Assembly: GCF_030063135.1 (NCBI RefSeq) | Contig: NZ_JASISO010000014.1 | Span: 91,794 to 155,793, forward strand | Length of the DNA stretch: 64,000 bases | Reading direction: 5' to 3' | Source of the DNA: Streptomyces sp. G-G2 | GTDB lineage: Bacteria > Actinomycetota > Actinomycetes > Streptomycetales > Streptomycetaceae | Shown here: piece by piece, positions 44,056 to 52,489 of the stretch | How the letters are laid out: every line of letters begins with the position of its first letter | Numbering within the stretch: the stretch's first letter is position 1 | The notes under the pieces: generated by a model | The model's input: only the letters and a program-made list of their open reading frames with translations | Database searches by the model: none | Told to the model about the DNA's origin: nothing | Made by a program: the position numbers and the translations under genes

Positions 44056-45414
44056 ATGCCCATGGGTCACACGGCCACAGCTCAGGCCGGCTCCGGCGGC
44101 CTGACAGCGACCGAGCACCGGCTGGCCAACGGCCTGCGCGTGGTGCTTTCCGAAGACCACCTGACCCCGGTCGCCGCGGTCTGCCTGTGGTACGACGTCG
44201 GTTCGCGGCACGAAGTCAAGGGCCGGACCGGTCTGGCTCACCTCTTCGAGCACCTGATGTTCCAGGGCTCGAAGAGCGTGTCCGGGAACGGGCACTTCGA
44301 ACTGGTCCAGGGCGCGGGCGGTTCGCTCAACGGCACCACCAGCTTCGAGCGCACCAATTATTTCGAGACGATGCCGACGCACCAGCTGGAACTCGCGCTG
44401 TGGCTGGAGGCGGACCGGATGGGTTCGCTGCTGGCCGCCCTGGACGACGAGTCCATGGAGAACCAGCGCGACGTCGTCAAGAACGAGCGCCGCCAGCGCT
44501 ACGACAACGTCCCGTACGGCACGGCGTTCGAGCGGCTGACCGCGCTCGCCTACCCCGAGGGCCACCCGTACCACCACACTCCGATCGGCTCCATGGCCGA
44601 CCTGGACGCGGCCTCCCTGGAGGACGCGCGGGCCTTCTTCCGCACGTACTACGCGCCCAACAACGCCGTGCTGTCGGTCGTCGGGGACATCGACCCCGAG
44701 CGGACGCTCGCCTGGGTCGAGAAGTACTTCGGCTCCATTCCCGGGCACGACGGCAAGCAGCCGCCGCGCGACGGCTCGCTGCCCGACACCATGGGCGGCC
44801 AGCTCCGCGAGGAGATCGTCGAGCAGGTCCCGGCCCGCGCCCTGATGGCCGCGTACCGCCTGCCGCACGACGGCACCCGCGACTGCGACGCCGCCGACGT
44901 GGCGCTGACCATCCTGGGCGGCGGCGAGTCCTCCCGGCTGCACAACCGGCTGGTACGCCGCGACCAGAGCGCCGTCGCGGCCGGTTTCGGCATGCTGCGC
45001 CTGGCCGGTGCCCCCTCGCTGGGCTGGCTGGACGTCAAGACCTCGGGCGGCGTCGAAGTGCCCGGCATCGAGGCCGCGGTCGACGAGGAGCTCGCTCGGT
45101 TCGCCGCCGAGGGCCCGACCGCCGAGGAGATGGAGCGCGCCCAGGCCCAACTGGAGCGCGAATGGCTGGACCGGCTGAGCACGGTGGCGGGCCGCGCCGA
45201 CGAACTGTGCCGCTTCGCGGTGCTCTTCGGTGACCCGCAGCTCGCGCTGACCGCCGTGGGCCGGGTCCTCGACATCACCGCCGAAGAGGTCCAGGCCGTG
45301 GCCGCCGCCCGACTGCGCCCGGACAACCGCGCCGTGCTCGTCTACGAGCCGCTCGCGGCCGAGGACGCCGAGGAAGCCGCCGAGAACGACGAGACCGAAG
45401 GGGCGGAGCAGTGA
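44056..45414 (+). CDS. M16 zinc peptidase, catalytic subunit
   Basis: This 452-residue member of the pitrilysin/M16B family has the inverted zinc motif HLFEH (HxxEH) in GLAHLFEHLMFQGS, with a further conserved Glu about 76 residues on (SMENQRDVVKNERRQRYDN). No signal peptide is seen. M16B peptidases often work as a pair with an inactive partner that supplies the R/Y substrate-binding motif. That partner is the next gene, overlapping by 4 nt (GTGA). Acidic C-terminal tail. GAAGGG precedes the ATG. Divergent from parC. Confidence 0.93.
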   Translation: MPMGHTATAQAGSGGLTATEHRLANGLRVVLSEDHLTPVAAVCLWYDVGSRHEVKGRTGLAHLFEHLMFQGSKSVSGNGHFELVQGAGGSLNGTTSFERTNYFETMPTHQLELALWLEADRMGSLLAALDDESMENQRDVVKNERRQRYDNVPYGTAFERLTALAYPEGHPYHHTPIGSMADLDAASLEDARAFFRTYYAPNNAVLSVVGDIDPERTLAWVEKYFGSIPGHDGKQPPRDGSLPDTMGGQLREEIVEQVPARALMAAYRLPHDGTRDCDAADVALTILGGGESSRLHNRLVRRDQSAVAAGFGMLRLAGAPSLGWLDVKTSGGVEVPGIEAAVDEELARFAAEGPTAEEMERAQAQLEREWLDRLSTVAGRADELCRFAVLFGDPQLALTAVGRVLDITAEEVQAVAAARLRPDNRAVLVYEPLAAEDAEEAAENDETEGAEQ

Positions 45415-46802
45415 GCGACACCGCAGCCGTCACGATGATCTTCCACCCCCAGCCGCAGGCGGGCGAGGCCCAGCCGTGGGCGTTCCCGGCGCCCGAGCGC
45501 GGAGCGCTCGCGACCGGCCTGACCGTGCTGCGCTGCCACCGGCCCGGCCAGCAGGTGGTGGCCGTCGAGATCAACCTCGCGGCCCCGCTGGACGCCGAAC
45601 CGGCCGGGCTGGACGGCGTGGCCACCATCATGGCCCGCGCGCTGTCCGAGGGGACGGACAAGCACTCCGCCGAGGAGTTCGCGGCCGAGCTGGAGCGCTG
45701 CGGCGCCACCCTCGACGCGCACGCCGACCACCCGGGCATCCGGGTCTCCCTGGAGGTCCCCGCCTCCCGGCTGGCCAAGGCCCTCGGGCTGCTCGCCGAG
45801 GCGCTGCGCGCCCCCGCCTTCGCCGACGGCGAGGTCGACCGCCTGGTGCGCAACCGGCTCGACGAGATCCCGCACGAGCTGGCCAACCCGCAGCGCCGGG
45901 CCGCCAAGCAGCTCTCCAAGGAACTGTTCCCGGCCACCCTGCGGATGTCCCGGCCGCGCCAGGGCACCGAGGAGACGGTGGCCCGGATCGACTCCGCGGC
46001 CGTACGCGCCTTCTACGAGGCCCACGTGCGCCCCGCCACGGCCACCGCGGTGGTGGTCGGCGACCTGACCGGGATCGACCTGGACGACGTCCTCGCGGAC
46101 ACCCTGGGCACCTGGACGGGCGGCACCGCCGAGCCGCTCCCGGTACCGCCGGTCACCGCGGACGACACGGGCCGCGTGGTCATCGTGGACCGGCCGGGCG
46201 CGGTCCAGACGCAGCTGCTGATCGGGCGGATCGGCGCGGACCGGCACGACCGGGTCTGGGCCCCCCAGGTACTCGGCACGTACTGCCTGGGCGGGACCCT
46301 GACCTCCCGTCTCGACAAGGTCCTGCGCGAGGAGAAGGGGTACACGTACGGCGTGCGCGCCTTCGGGCAGGTGCTGCGGTCCACCGCGGACGGCACCGGC
46401 GCGTCGATGCTGGCCATCAGCGGCTCGGTGGACACCCCGAACACCGGTCCGGCGCTGGACGACCTCTGGAAGGTGCTGCGCACCCTCGCGGAGGGCGGCC
46501 TGACCGACGCCGAGCGGGACGTGGCGGTGCAGAACCTGGTGGGTGTGGCCCCGCTGAAGTTCGAGACGGCCGCGTCCGTCGCGGGCACCCTGGCCGACCA
46601 GGTCGAGCAGGGCCTGCCGGACGACTACCAGGCGCAGTTGTACGCGCGGCTGGCCGAGACGGGCACGGTGGAGGCCACGTCGGCCGTCGTCAACGCCTTC
46701 CCGGTGGACCGTCTCGTCACGATCCTCGTCGGTGACGCCGCGCAGATCGAGGCGCCGGTCCGGGCGCTGGGGATCGGCGACGTGAGCGTCGTCTCCAACT
46801 GA
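45411..46802 (+). CDS. M16 peptidase family, non-catalytic partner subunit
   Basis: This 463-residue M16 protein lacks HxxEH at the expected place (AGLDGVATIMARALSEGT instead) but keeps the R...Y substrate-binding motif in GGTLTSRLDKVLREEKGYTYGV. It should form a clamshell heterodimer with the catalytic subunit encoded directly upstream and overlapping by 4 nt. A classical terminator follows the gene. Physiological substrates are unknown; small peptides are likely. Confidence 0.92.
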   Translation: MSDTAAVTMIFHPQPQAGEAQPWAFPAPERGALATGLTVLRCHRPGQQVVAVEINLAAPLDAEPAGLDGVATIMARALSEGTDKHSAEEFAAELERCGATLDAHADHPGIRVSLEVPASRLAKALGLLAEALRAPAFADGEVDRLVRNRLDEIPHELANPQRRAAKQLSKELFPATLRMSRPRQGTEETVARIDSAAVRAFYEAHVRPATATAVVVGDLTGIDLDDVLADTLGTWTGGTAEPLPVPPVTADDTGRVVIVDRPGAVQTQLLIGRIGADRHDRVWAPQVLGTYCLGGTLTSRLDKVLREEKGYTYGVRAFGQVLRSTADGTGASMLAISGSVDTPNTGPALDDLWKVLRTLAEGGLTDAERDVAVQNLVGVAPLKFETAASVAGTLADQVEQGLPDDYQAQLYARLAETGTVEATSAVVNAFPVDRLVTILVGDAAQIEAPVRALGIGDVSVVSN

Positions 46803-46810
46803 CGGTGCGA

Positions 46811-46848
46811 AGAGGGGTTCTGGTGGCTTGTCCACCAGAACCCCTTTT
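46811..46848 (+). terminator. intrinsic terminator after the M16 operon
   Basis: A perfect 13-bp stem (GGGGTTCTGGTGG and complement) with a CTTGT loop is followed by TTTT. Confidence 0.95.
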
Positions 46849-46866
46849 GTCTGTTTGGCGGAGAGG

Positions 46867-46897
46867 TTGCTCCTATGTCACGTGACGTAGGTAACAA
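46867..46897 (+). promoter_or_regulatory. promoter with a palindrome filling a 19-nt spacer
   Basis: TTGCTC (46867-46872) and TAACAA (46892-46897) are separated by 19 nt. A near-perfect 20-bp palindrome (CCTATGTCAC / GTGACGTAGG, one mismatch) occupies exactly this spacer. Long spacers filled by a palindrome are typical of MerR-type activation. The promoter would drive the riboswitch-controlled peptidase gene. Confidence 0.5.
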
Positions 46898-46911
46898 TGG
46901 GGCTCGTGTGT

Positions 46912-46941
46912 TTGGTGATTGGCTGATGATCCGCCTAGCGT
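46912..46941 (+). promoter_or_regulatory. vegetative promoter of the riboswitch transcript
   Basis: TTGGTG (46912-46917), an 18-nt spacer and TAGCGT (46936-46941) fit a housekeeping promoter. Transcription would begin near 46948, about 25 nt before the riboswitch. Confidence 0.55.
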
Positions 46942-46970
46942 CGGAAGTGCTGTCCGTCAGTTGTATTTGC

Positions 46971-47148
46971 CGCAATCGCGGCACCGGGCAGCGATCGCCG
47001 AGTCCCCGTCAGGCGCGAGCCTGGGGAGCCGGGGACCCACAGTCCCTGGGGTGAATCGGACCACCTCTCACCGGAGGGGGCCCGTAGGAGACCTTCCTGC
47101 TCCGAACCCGTCAGCTAACCCGGTAGGCGAGAGGGAAGGAAAGGATCA
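46971..47148 (+). promoter_or_regulatory. c-di-AMP riboswitch (ydaO/yuaA type)
   Basis: The leader carries the conserved blocks of the ydaO class: CGCCGAGTCCCC, the GAGCC-GGGGA(C)CCA block, GGGGTGAATCGG, GTAGGAGACC with TGCTCCGAACCCGTCAGCTAACC, and a final GGTAGGCGAGAGGGAAGGA just before the start codon. These form the two pseudo-symmetric ligand pockets. In Streptomyces this riboswitch controls cell-wall hydrolases, and c-di-AMP usually turns expression off. The match to the downstream M23 peptidase is as expected. Confidence 0.92.
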
Positions 47149-47156
47149 GCCCCTTC

Positions 47157-47960
47157 ATGGCGTTTGGCAGCAGTCATGCCTCCGGCAACAAGCACCGTGG
47201 TTCCAGCCGTCTGAGCCGGAAGACCGCAGGCGTCGCCGGTATAGCCGCCCTCGCCGTGACCGGCGTCGTCGGCACCCTGGCGGCCCCGGCCTTCGCCGCG
47301 GACAACCACGACACTTCGGCTCAGGACACCGGCAACATGAAGGCCGTCGTCATGGCCGACAGCATCTCCGGTGACATCGAGACCCAGGCCGACGCGCAGC
47401 GCAACGCCGCCGACGCCGCCGCCCTCAAGGCGCAGGCCGAGGCCGAGGCGAAGACCAAGGCCGCCGAGGCCAAGCGGATAGCCGAGGCCAAGGTCAAGGC
47501 CGAGCGCGACGCCAAGGAGCGCGCCGACCGCGAGGAGGAGCGCAAGCGCCTCAATGCCTTCGTGGCGCCGATCACGGGCTCGTACGTCAGCACCCAGTAC
47601 GGCGCCGGCGGCGGCATGTGGTCCTCCGGCAGCCACACCGGCATCGACTTCCACGCGGACGAGGGCACCGTCGTCCACGCCGTGGGCGCGGGCGTCATCG
47701 TCGAGTCGGGCAACGGCGGTGCGTACGGCAACAACGTCGTCATCAAGCACAACGACGGCACCTACACCCAGTACGGGCACATGTCCCGGCTGGACGTCTC
47801 CGTCGGCGAACAGGTCGCCGCGGGCCAGCAGATCGGCCTGTCGGGCAGCACCGGCAACTCCAGCGGCCCGCACCTGCACTTCGAGGCCCGTACCGGCCCG
47901 TCCTACGGCTCTGACATCAACCCGCTCGCGTACCTGCGGTCCAAGGGCGTCAGCATCTGA
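47157..47960 (+). CDS. secreted M23 peptidoglycan endopeptidase
   Basis: This 267-residue protein has a long signal peptide (about 1-47, ending APAFAADN), a charged helical coiled-coil region rich in Ala/Lys/Glu (about 75-135) and a C-terminal M23 (LytM) domain. Zinc ligands are in SHTGIDFHADEG and HLHFEAR, with TYTQYGHM between them. It should cut cross-links in peptidoglycan during growth or germination. A c-di-AMP riboswitch in the leader ties it to turgor and wall control. The ATG at 47157 follows the purine-rich end of the riboswitch. A perfect hairpin terminator follows. Confidence 0.95.
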   Translation: MAFGSSHASGNKHRGSSRLSRKTAGVAGIAALAVTGVVGTLAAPAFAADNHDTSAQDTGNMKAVVMADSISGDIETQADAQRNAADAAALKAQAEAEAKTKAAEAKRIAEAKVKAERDAKERADREEERKRLNAFVAPITGSYVSTQYGAGGGMWSSGSHTGIDFHADEGTVVHAVGAGVIVESGNGGAYGNNVVIKHNDGTYTQYGHMSRLDVSVGEQVAAGQQIGLSGSTGNSSGPHLHFEARTGPSYGSDINPLAYLRSKGVSI

Positions 47961-47985
47961 CCCCTGCCGCACTCCAGCGGACCCA

Positions 47986-48018
47986 CGAAGGCCCCGGCTC
48001 ACCGAGCCGGGGCCTTCG
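47986..48018 (+). terminator. terminator after the M23 gene
   Basis: A perfect 15-bp stem (CGAAGGCCCCGGCTC and complement) closes an ACC loop, 25 nt after the stop codon. Confidence 0.9.
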
Positions 48019-48095
48019 GCGTTGTTTCCGGCCTTTCGCCTTCCAGCTTCTGCCCGTCCTCGGAAAATTCCGCGAGTTGCCATAGAGTCGCGACA

Positions 48096-48800
48096 ATGGA
48101 ATCGGCGGCAACGATATTCAGCGGAGGTCCGGTCTTGCGAATTCCCGCGCACGCGGTTTGTACGGCAATCCGCGACGACATCGTCTCCGGGGTCTTCGGG
48201 CCGGGCGGCCGGCTCACCGAGGAGCTGCTCGCCCGCCGCTACGGCGTCTCCCGCGTCCCCGTCCGCGAGGCCCTGCGCACCCTGGAGTCCGAGGGCTTCG
48301 TCACCACCCGCAGGCACGCGGGCGCCTGCGTCGCCGAGCCGACCGAGCAGGAGGCGGCCGACCTCCTGGAGGTGCGGATGCTGCTGGAACCGCTCGCGGC
48401 GGCGCGGGCCGCCCGGCGGCGCAGCGAGGCGCACCTCAAAGTGCTGCGCGGACTGGTCAGGCTGGGCCAGGAGCGGGCCAGGCGGGGCCAGGGGGAGGAC
48501 CTGCGGGCCCTGGGCGGCTGGTTCCACGAAACGCTCACCCAGGCCTCGGACAGCCCCGGACTGGTCGCGCTGCTGACGCAGCTGCGGCACAAGGTGGCCT
48601 GGATGTACGCGGTGGACACCCCGGCGCGGCCCGTGGAGTCCTGGGCGGAGCACGGCGCGATCGTGGACGCGGTGGCGCGCGGCGACGCGGAGCGGGCGCG
48701 GGTCCTGACCGCGGGCCACGTGTCCCGGGCGGCGGGGGTGCACCGGCTGCGCGTGAGGACTTCGCAACCTGCCGTCAACACGGCGAGCGGCGGCCTTTAA
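48096..48800 (+). CDS. GntR family regulator, FCD subfamily
   Basis: This 234-residue regulator has a GntR winged helix (about 20-82: AIRDDIVSGVFGPGGRLTEELLARRYGVSRVPVREALRTLESEGFV in pieces) and a short helical FCD effector domain (about 88-220) with EHGAIVDAVARGDAERA. ATG 48096 lies 7 nt after a -10-like TAGAGT and would be leaderless. An in-frame TTG at 48135 has GGAGG 7 nt upstream and is an alternative start. The target and ligand are unknown. It is convergent with ptsH across a 42-bp palindrome. Confidence 0.88.
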   Translation: MESAATIFSGGPVLRIPAHAVCTAIRDDIVSGVFGPGGRLTEELLARRYGVSRVPVREALRTLESEGFVTTRRHAGACVAEPTEQEAADLLEVRMLLEPLAAARAARRRSEAHLKVLRGLVRLGQERARRGQGEDLRALGGWFHETLTQASDSPGLVALLTQLRHKVAWMYAVDTPARPVESWAEHGAIVDAVARGDAERARVLTAGHVSRAAGVHRLRVRTSQPAVNTASGGL

Positions 48801-48914
48801 CAATTCCCGCGTATAAAGAACGGATATTGCCGCGGTCTCGCGGTGTCGGCACTCTTAATTCCGGCCGGACGGGCGGGCGTGGGCGGCAGGAATGGACCGG
48901 AACGGGCAGGAATG

Positions 48915-48956
48915 GCGAAAGCCGTGGTCCCGGAATTCCGGGACCACGGCTTTCGC
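48915..48956. terminator. 42-bp perfect palindrome, bidirectional terminator
   Basis: The whole 42 bp reads the same on both strands (GCGAAAGCCGTGGTCCCGG outward from a GAATTC-type centre). As RNA it makes a stem of about 19 bp with an AATT loop. It lies between convergent GntR and ptsH genes and should stop transcription from both sides. Confidence 0.9.
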
Positions 48957-48983
48957 TGCGCGTGCGGGGGTCGGGCCCGGAGG

Positions 48984-49265
48984 TCAGACGGTCTCGGGAA
49001 GCTCATCGAGGCCCTCGGCGACCAGCTTCGCGAGGCGGTCCAGCGCGGCGTCCGCACCCTCGGCGTCGGACGCGAGGATGATCTCCTCGCCGCCCTGGGC
49101 GCCCAGGCCCAGAACCGCGAGCATGGACGCGGCGTTGACCGGGTTGCCGTCGGCCTTGGAGATCGTCACCGGGACGCCGGAAGCGGTCGTCGCCCGTACG
49201 AAGATCGAGGCGGGACGAGCGTGTAGGCCTTCGGTCCAGCCGACGTTGACGCGGCGCTCTGCCAT
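48984..49265 (-). CDS. ptsH: phosphocarrier protein HPr of the PTS
   Basis: HPr passes phosphate from enzyme I to sugar-specific IIA domains of the phosphotransferase system. The 93-residue protein has the phosphorylated His15 in GLHARPAS and Ser47 in NAASMLAVLGLGA. In streptomycetes the PTS mainly imports N-acetylglucosamine and fructose, and ptsH is under DasR control. A DasR-type operator lies 24 nt upstream of the start here. The Glu-rich C-terminal helix is normal. Confidence 0.97.
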   Translation of the reverse strand: MAERRVNVGWTEGLHARPASIFVRATTASGVPVTISKADGNPVNAASMLAVLGLGAQGGEEIILASDAEGADAALDRLAKLVAEGLDELPETV

Positions 49266-49288
49266 GGTGATGCCCTTCAGGTTCTTAC

Positions 49289-49304
49289 GGTTGTCTAGAC
49301 CAGT
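49289..49304 (-). promoter_or_regulatory. DasR operator (dre) before ptsH
   Basis: On the minus strand the site reads ACTGGTCTAGACAACC, close to the dre consensus ACTGGTCTAGACCACT around the invariant GTCTAGAC. DasR is the GntR repressor that links N-acetylglucosamine to PTS and developmental genes. The known control of ptsH by DasR fits this site. Confidence 0.85.
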
Positions 49305-49476
49305 CTCTCACGGCGCTCGGAATGCTCCGGCCGACTTTGGACCCCGGTCCACCCGCCGTTCGGCCTTCCCCAGCTTGCACTGATTTGCCCCGGCTCGCCT
49401 CATGCGCCGCGCGAGCGCTGCCCGGCTGATGAGGTCTCGCCCCGCCGATCCCCAAGACAGGCCCTAGGGTGGCCCC

Positions 49477-52428
49477 ATGACCACCGCGTCGGACCCCTCG
49501 TACCCGGCCCACTGGGAAGCGGACGTCGTGCTCCGCGACGGTGGCACCGCCCGGATCCGCCCCATCACCACCGAGGACGCGGACCGCCTGGTCAGCTTCT
49601 ACGAACAGGTCTCGGACGAGTCGAAGTACTACCGGTTCTTCGCCCCCTACCCCCGCCTGTCCGCGAAGGACGTCCACCGCTTCACCCACCACGACTACGT
49701 GGACCGGGTCGGACTCGCGGCCACGATCGGCGGCGAGTTCATCGCGACCGTGCGCTTCGACCGGATCGACCCCGACGGCCGCCCCGCCTCCGGACCCGCC
49801 GACGAGGCCGAGGTCGCCTTCCTGGTCCAGGACGCCCACCAGGGCCGCGGGGTGGCCTCCGCCCTCCTCGAACACATCGGCGCGGTCGCGCGCGAGCGCG
49901 GGATCCGCCGCTTCGCCGCCGAGGTGCTGCCCGCCAACGCCAAGATGATCAAGGTGTTCAAGGAGGTCGGCTACCAGCAGAAGCGGACCTTCGAGGACGG
50001 CGCGGTCCGCCTCACCCTCGAACTGGAGCCCACCGCCGAGTCCCTCGCCGTGCAGCGCGCCCGCGAACAGCGCGCCGAGGCACGGTCCGTCCAGCGGCTG
50101 CTCGCCCCCCGCTCCGTCGCCGTCATCGGAGCCAGCCGCTCCGGCACCGGTGTGGGCGCCGCCGCCCTGCGCAACCTCCGCGACAGCGGGTTCGACGGCC
50201 AGCTGTACGCCGTCAACCACACCGTGACCTCCGACACCCTGCTCGGCGTACGGGCGTACCGCGACCTCGGCGGCATCGGCGAACCGGTCGACCTCGCCGT
50301 GGTGGCGGTGCCCGCCGAGCGGGTCCCGGAGGTGGTCGCGGACTGCGGGGAGCACGGGGTCCAGGGCCTGGTCGTGCTCTCCGCGGGCTACGGCGAGAGC
50401 GGGCCCACGGGGCTGGCGCGCCAGCGGGAACTGGTCCGCCAGGCGCGCACGTACGGCATGCGCATCGTCGGCCCCAACGCCTTCGGCGTGATCAACACCG
50501 CCCCCGGGGTCCGGCTCAACGCCTCGCTGGCCCCCGCCCCGACGCCCGAGCCCGGGCGGATCGGCCTGTTCACCCAGTCCGGGGCCATCGGCATCGCCCT
50601 GCTCGCGGGGCTGCTGCGCCGCGGCGAGAGCCTGTCGTCCTTCGTCTCGGCGGGCAACCGGGCGGACGTCTCGGGCAACGACATCCTGCAGTACTGGTAC
50701 GACGACCCGGCCACCGACGTCGGCCTCCTCTACCTCGAAACCCTCGGCAACCCGCGCAAGTTCACCCGCATCGCCCGGCGCACGGCGGCCGTGAAGCCGG
50801 TGGTCGTGGCCAAGGGGGGCCGCCACAGCGGGGTCACCCCGGCCGGGCAGGTGGTCCCCGGGACCCGGCTGCCCGACGCCACCGTCTCGGCGCTGCTGCG
50901 CCAGGCGGGGGTGATCCGGGTGGACACGGTGACCGAGCTGGTGGACGTGGGCCTGCTGCTCGCCTCCCAGCCGCTGCCGGGCGGCCCGCGGGTGGCGATC
51001 CTCGGGAACTCCGAGTCGCTGGGCGTACTGGCGTACGACGCCTGCTTGAAGGAGGAGCTGAGGCCGTGGCCGCAGCTGGACCTCACGACGGCGGCGTCGC
51101 CGGAGGACTTCCGGGCGGCGCTGGTCACGGCGCTGGCCGCCGACGCGAACGACGCGGTGATCGTCACCGCGATCCCGGCCGTGGGACGCCAGGACCTGAC
51201 CGAGGGACTGGCCGCCGCGATCCGTGCGGCGGTGACGGAGGTCCCGGGCAAGCCGGTGGCGGTGGTCCATGTCGAGCTGGGCGCCCTGGCCGAAGCCCTC
51301 TCCGCGGCCGGAGCCGGGTCCGCCGTGCCGGCGTTCGTGGCGGCGACGGCGACGGCCACGGCCACGGTGGCGGGCGGCGCGGCGCCTGCCTCCGGCGGGC
51401 CCTCAAACGCCGGGCGGGCTGGAATGCCGCCGCTCGGCGGGGCGACAGGGGCCGGGCAGGCCGGCCTGGCGGCGCTCGGCGGGGCGGCGGGCCGCGGGCA
51501 GGAGGGGAGCGGGGCGACGGGCGGCGGGCCGGCCGGAGTGGCGGGGGCCGCCGGGCGGGTGCCCGCCTATCCGGCCGCCGAGCGAGCCGTGCGGGCCCTC
51601 GCCGAGGCGGTCCGCTACGCCCGCTGGCGGAAGGACACGGCCGACCCCGGCCGCGTACCCGAGTTCGACGACATCGACGAGGCCGGCGCGGCCACCCGAC
51701 TGACCGCCCTCCTGCAGGCGGCCCCGCCCGGGGACCCCGCACCGCTCGCCCTCCCCGACCCCGCCGCGAGCGACCTCCTCGCCCGGTACGGGATCCACGT
51801 CCGCCCCACCCTCGCCGCCCCCACCCCCGACGCCGCCGCCGAGGCAGCCCGCACGCTCGGCTACCCCGTGGCGCTCAAGACCACCGCCCCGCACCTGCGC
51901 CACCGCGCCGACCTGGGCGGCGTACGCCTGGACCTGACCACCGAGGCCGAGCTGCGCCGGTCCTACGACGAGCTCACCGAGACGCTCGGCAAGGCCACCG
52001 AGCTGCTGCCGGTCGTCCAGGGCATGGCCCCGCGCGGGGTGGACACGGTCGTCCGGGCCGCCGTCGACCCCGGCGCGGGCGCCGTGCTCTCCTTCGGGCT
52101 CGCCGGGGTCGCCTCCGAGCTGCTCGGCGACACCGCCCACCGGCTGATCCCCGCAACCGACCGGGACGCCGCTGAACTGATCCGGTCCATCCGGACCGCC
52201 CCGCTCCTCTTCGGCTGGCGCGGCAGCGATCCGGTGGACACCCCCGCCCTGGAAGAGCTGCTGCTGCGCCTGTCCCGGCTGCTCGACGACCACCCCGAGG
52301 TGATCGGCGTCTCCCTCGAACCCGTCGTCGTCGCCACCGAGGGCCTCTCCGTGCTCAGCGCGACCGTCCGCATCGCCCACCCCCCGGCCCGCACGGACCT
52401 CGGCCCGCGCACCCTCCCCAGTTACTAG
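49477..52428 (+). CDS. protein lysine acetyltransferase, Pat type with N-terminal GNAT
   Basis: This 983-residue protein has an N-terminal GNAT acetyltransferase domain (about 15-190; acetyl-CoA loop QDAHQGRGVASALL). An NDP-forming acyl-CoA synthetase-like part follows: CoA-binding domain (PRSVAVIGASRSGTGVG), succinyl-CoA-ligase-like domains (GLFTQSGAIGIALL, VSAGNRADVSGNDI) and an ATP-grasp domain (about 760-975). The order GNAT-first is the one described for S. lividans PatA, which acetylates and inactivates acyl-CoA synthetases. A Gly/Ala-rich insertion of about 70 residues (625-695) splits the two halves. TAGGGT at 49465-49470 predicts a leaderless mRNA. The stop TAG lies in a CTAGTGCC sequence. 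Confidence 0.9.
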   Translation: MTTASDPSYPAHWEADVVLRDGGTARIRPITTEDADRLVSFYEQVSDESKYYRFFAPYPRLSAKDVHRFTHHDYVDRVGLAATIGGEFIATVRFDRIDPDGRPASGPADEAEVAFLVQDAHQGRGVASALLEHIGAVARERGIRRFAAEVLPANAKMIKVFKEVGYQQKRTFEDGAVRLTLELEPTAESLAVQRAREQRAEARSVQRLLAPRSVAVIGASRSGTGVGAAALRNLRDSGFDGQLYAVNHTVTSDTLLGVRAYRDLGGIGEPVDLAVVAVPAERVPEVVADCGEHGVQGLVVLSAGYGESGPTGLARQRELVRQARTYGMRIVGPNAFGVINTAPGVRLNASLAPAPTPEPGRIGLFTQSGAIGIALLAGLLRRGESLSSFVSAGNRADVSGNDILQYWYDDPATDVGLLYLETLGNPRKFTRIARRTAAVKPVVVAKGGRHSGVTPAGQVVPGTRLPDATVSALLRQAGVIRVDTVTELVDVGLLLASQPLPGGPRVAILGNSESLGVLAYDACLKEELRPWPQLDLTTAASPEDFRAALVTALAADANDAVIVTAIPAVGRQDLTEGLAAAIRAAVTEVPGKPVAVVHVELGALAEALSAAGAGSAVPAFVAATATATATVAGGAAPASGGPSNAGRAGMPPLGGATGAGQAGLAALGGAAGRGQEGSGATGGGPAGVAGAAGRVPAYPAAERAVRALAEAVRYARWRKDTADPGRVPEFDDIDEAGAATRLTALLQAAPPGDPAPLALPDPAASDLLARYGIHVRPTLAAPTPDAAAEAARTLGYPVALKTTAPHLRHRADLGGVRLDLTTEAELRRSYDELTETLGKATELLPVVQGMAPRGVDTVVRAAVDPGAGAVLSFGLAGVASELLGDTAHRLIPATDRDAAELIRSIRTAPLLFGWRGSDPVDTPALEELLLRLSRLLDDHPEVIGVSLEPVVVATEGLSVLSATVRIAHPPARTDLGPRTLPSY
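51402..51423. repeat. REP-like element inside a coding sequence
   Basis: CTCAAACGCCGGGCGGGC followed by TGGA matches a short palindromic sequence I recall as very common between streptomycete genes. Here it lies inside the acetyltransferase gene and is read in frame as part of a Gly/Ala-rich linker. The motif GCTCGGCGGGGCG then recurs at 51432 and 51476, suggesting local duplication. Confidence 0.6.
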
Positions 52429-52489
52429 TGCCGCGGCGGACCCGCCCGGGCAGGCCGAGGCGCCCCGTGCGGGCCTTAGGATGGACCTC

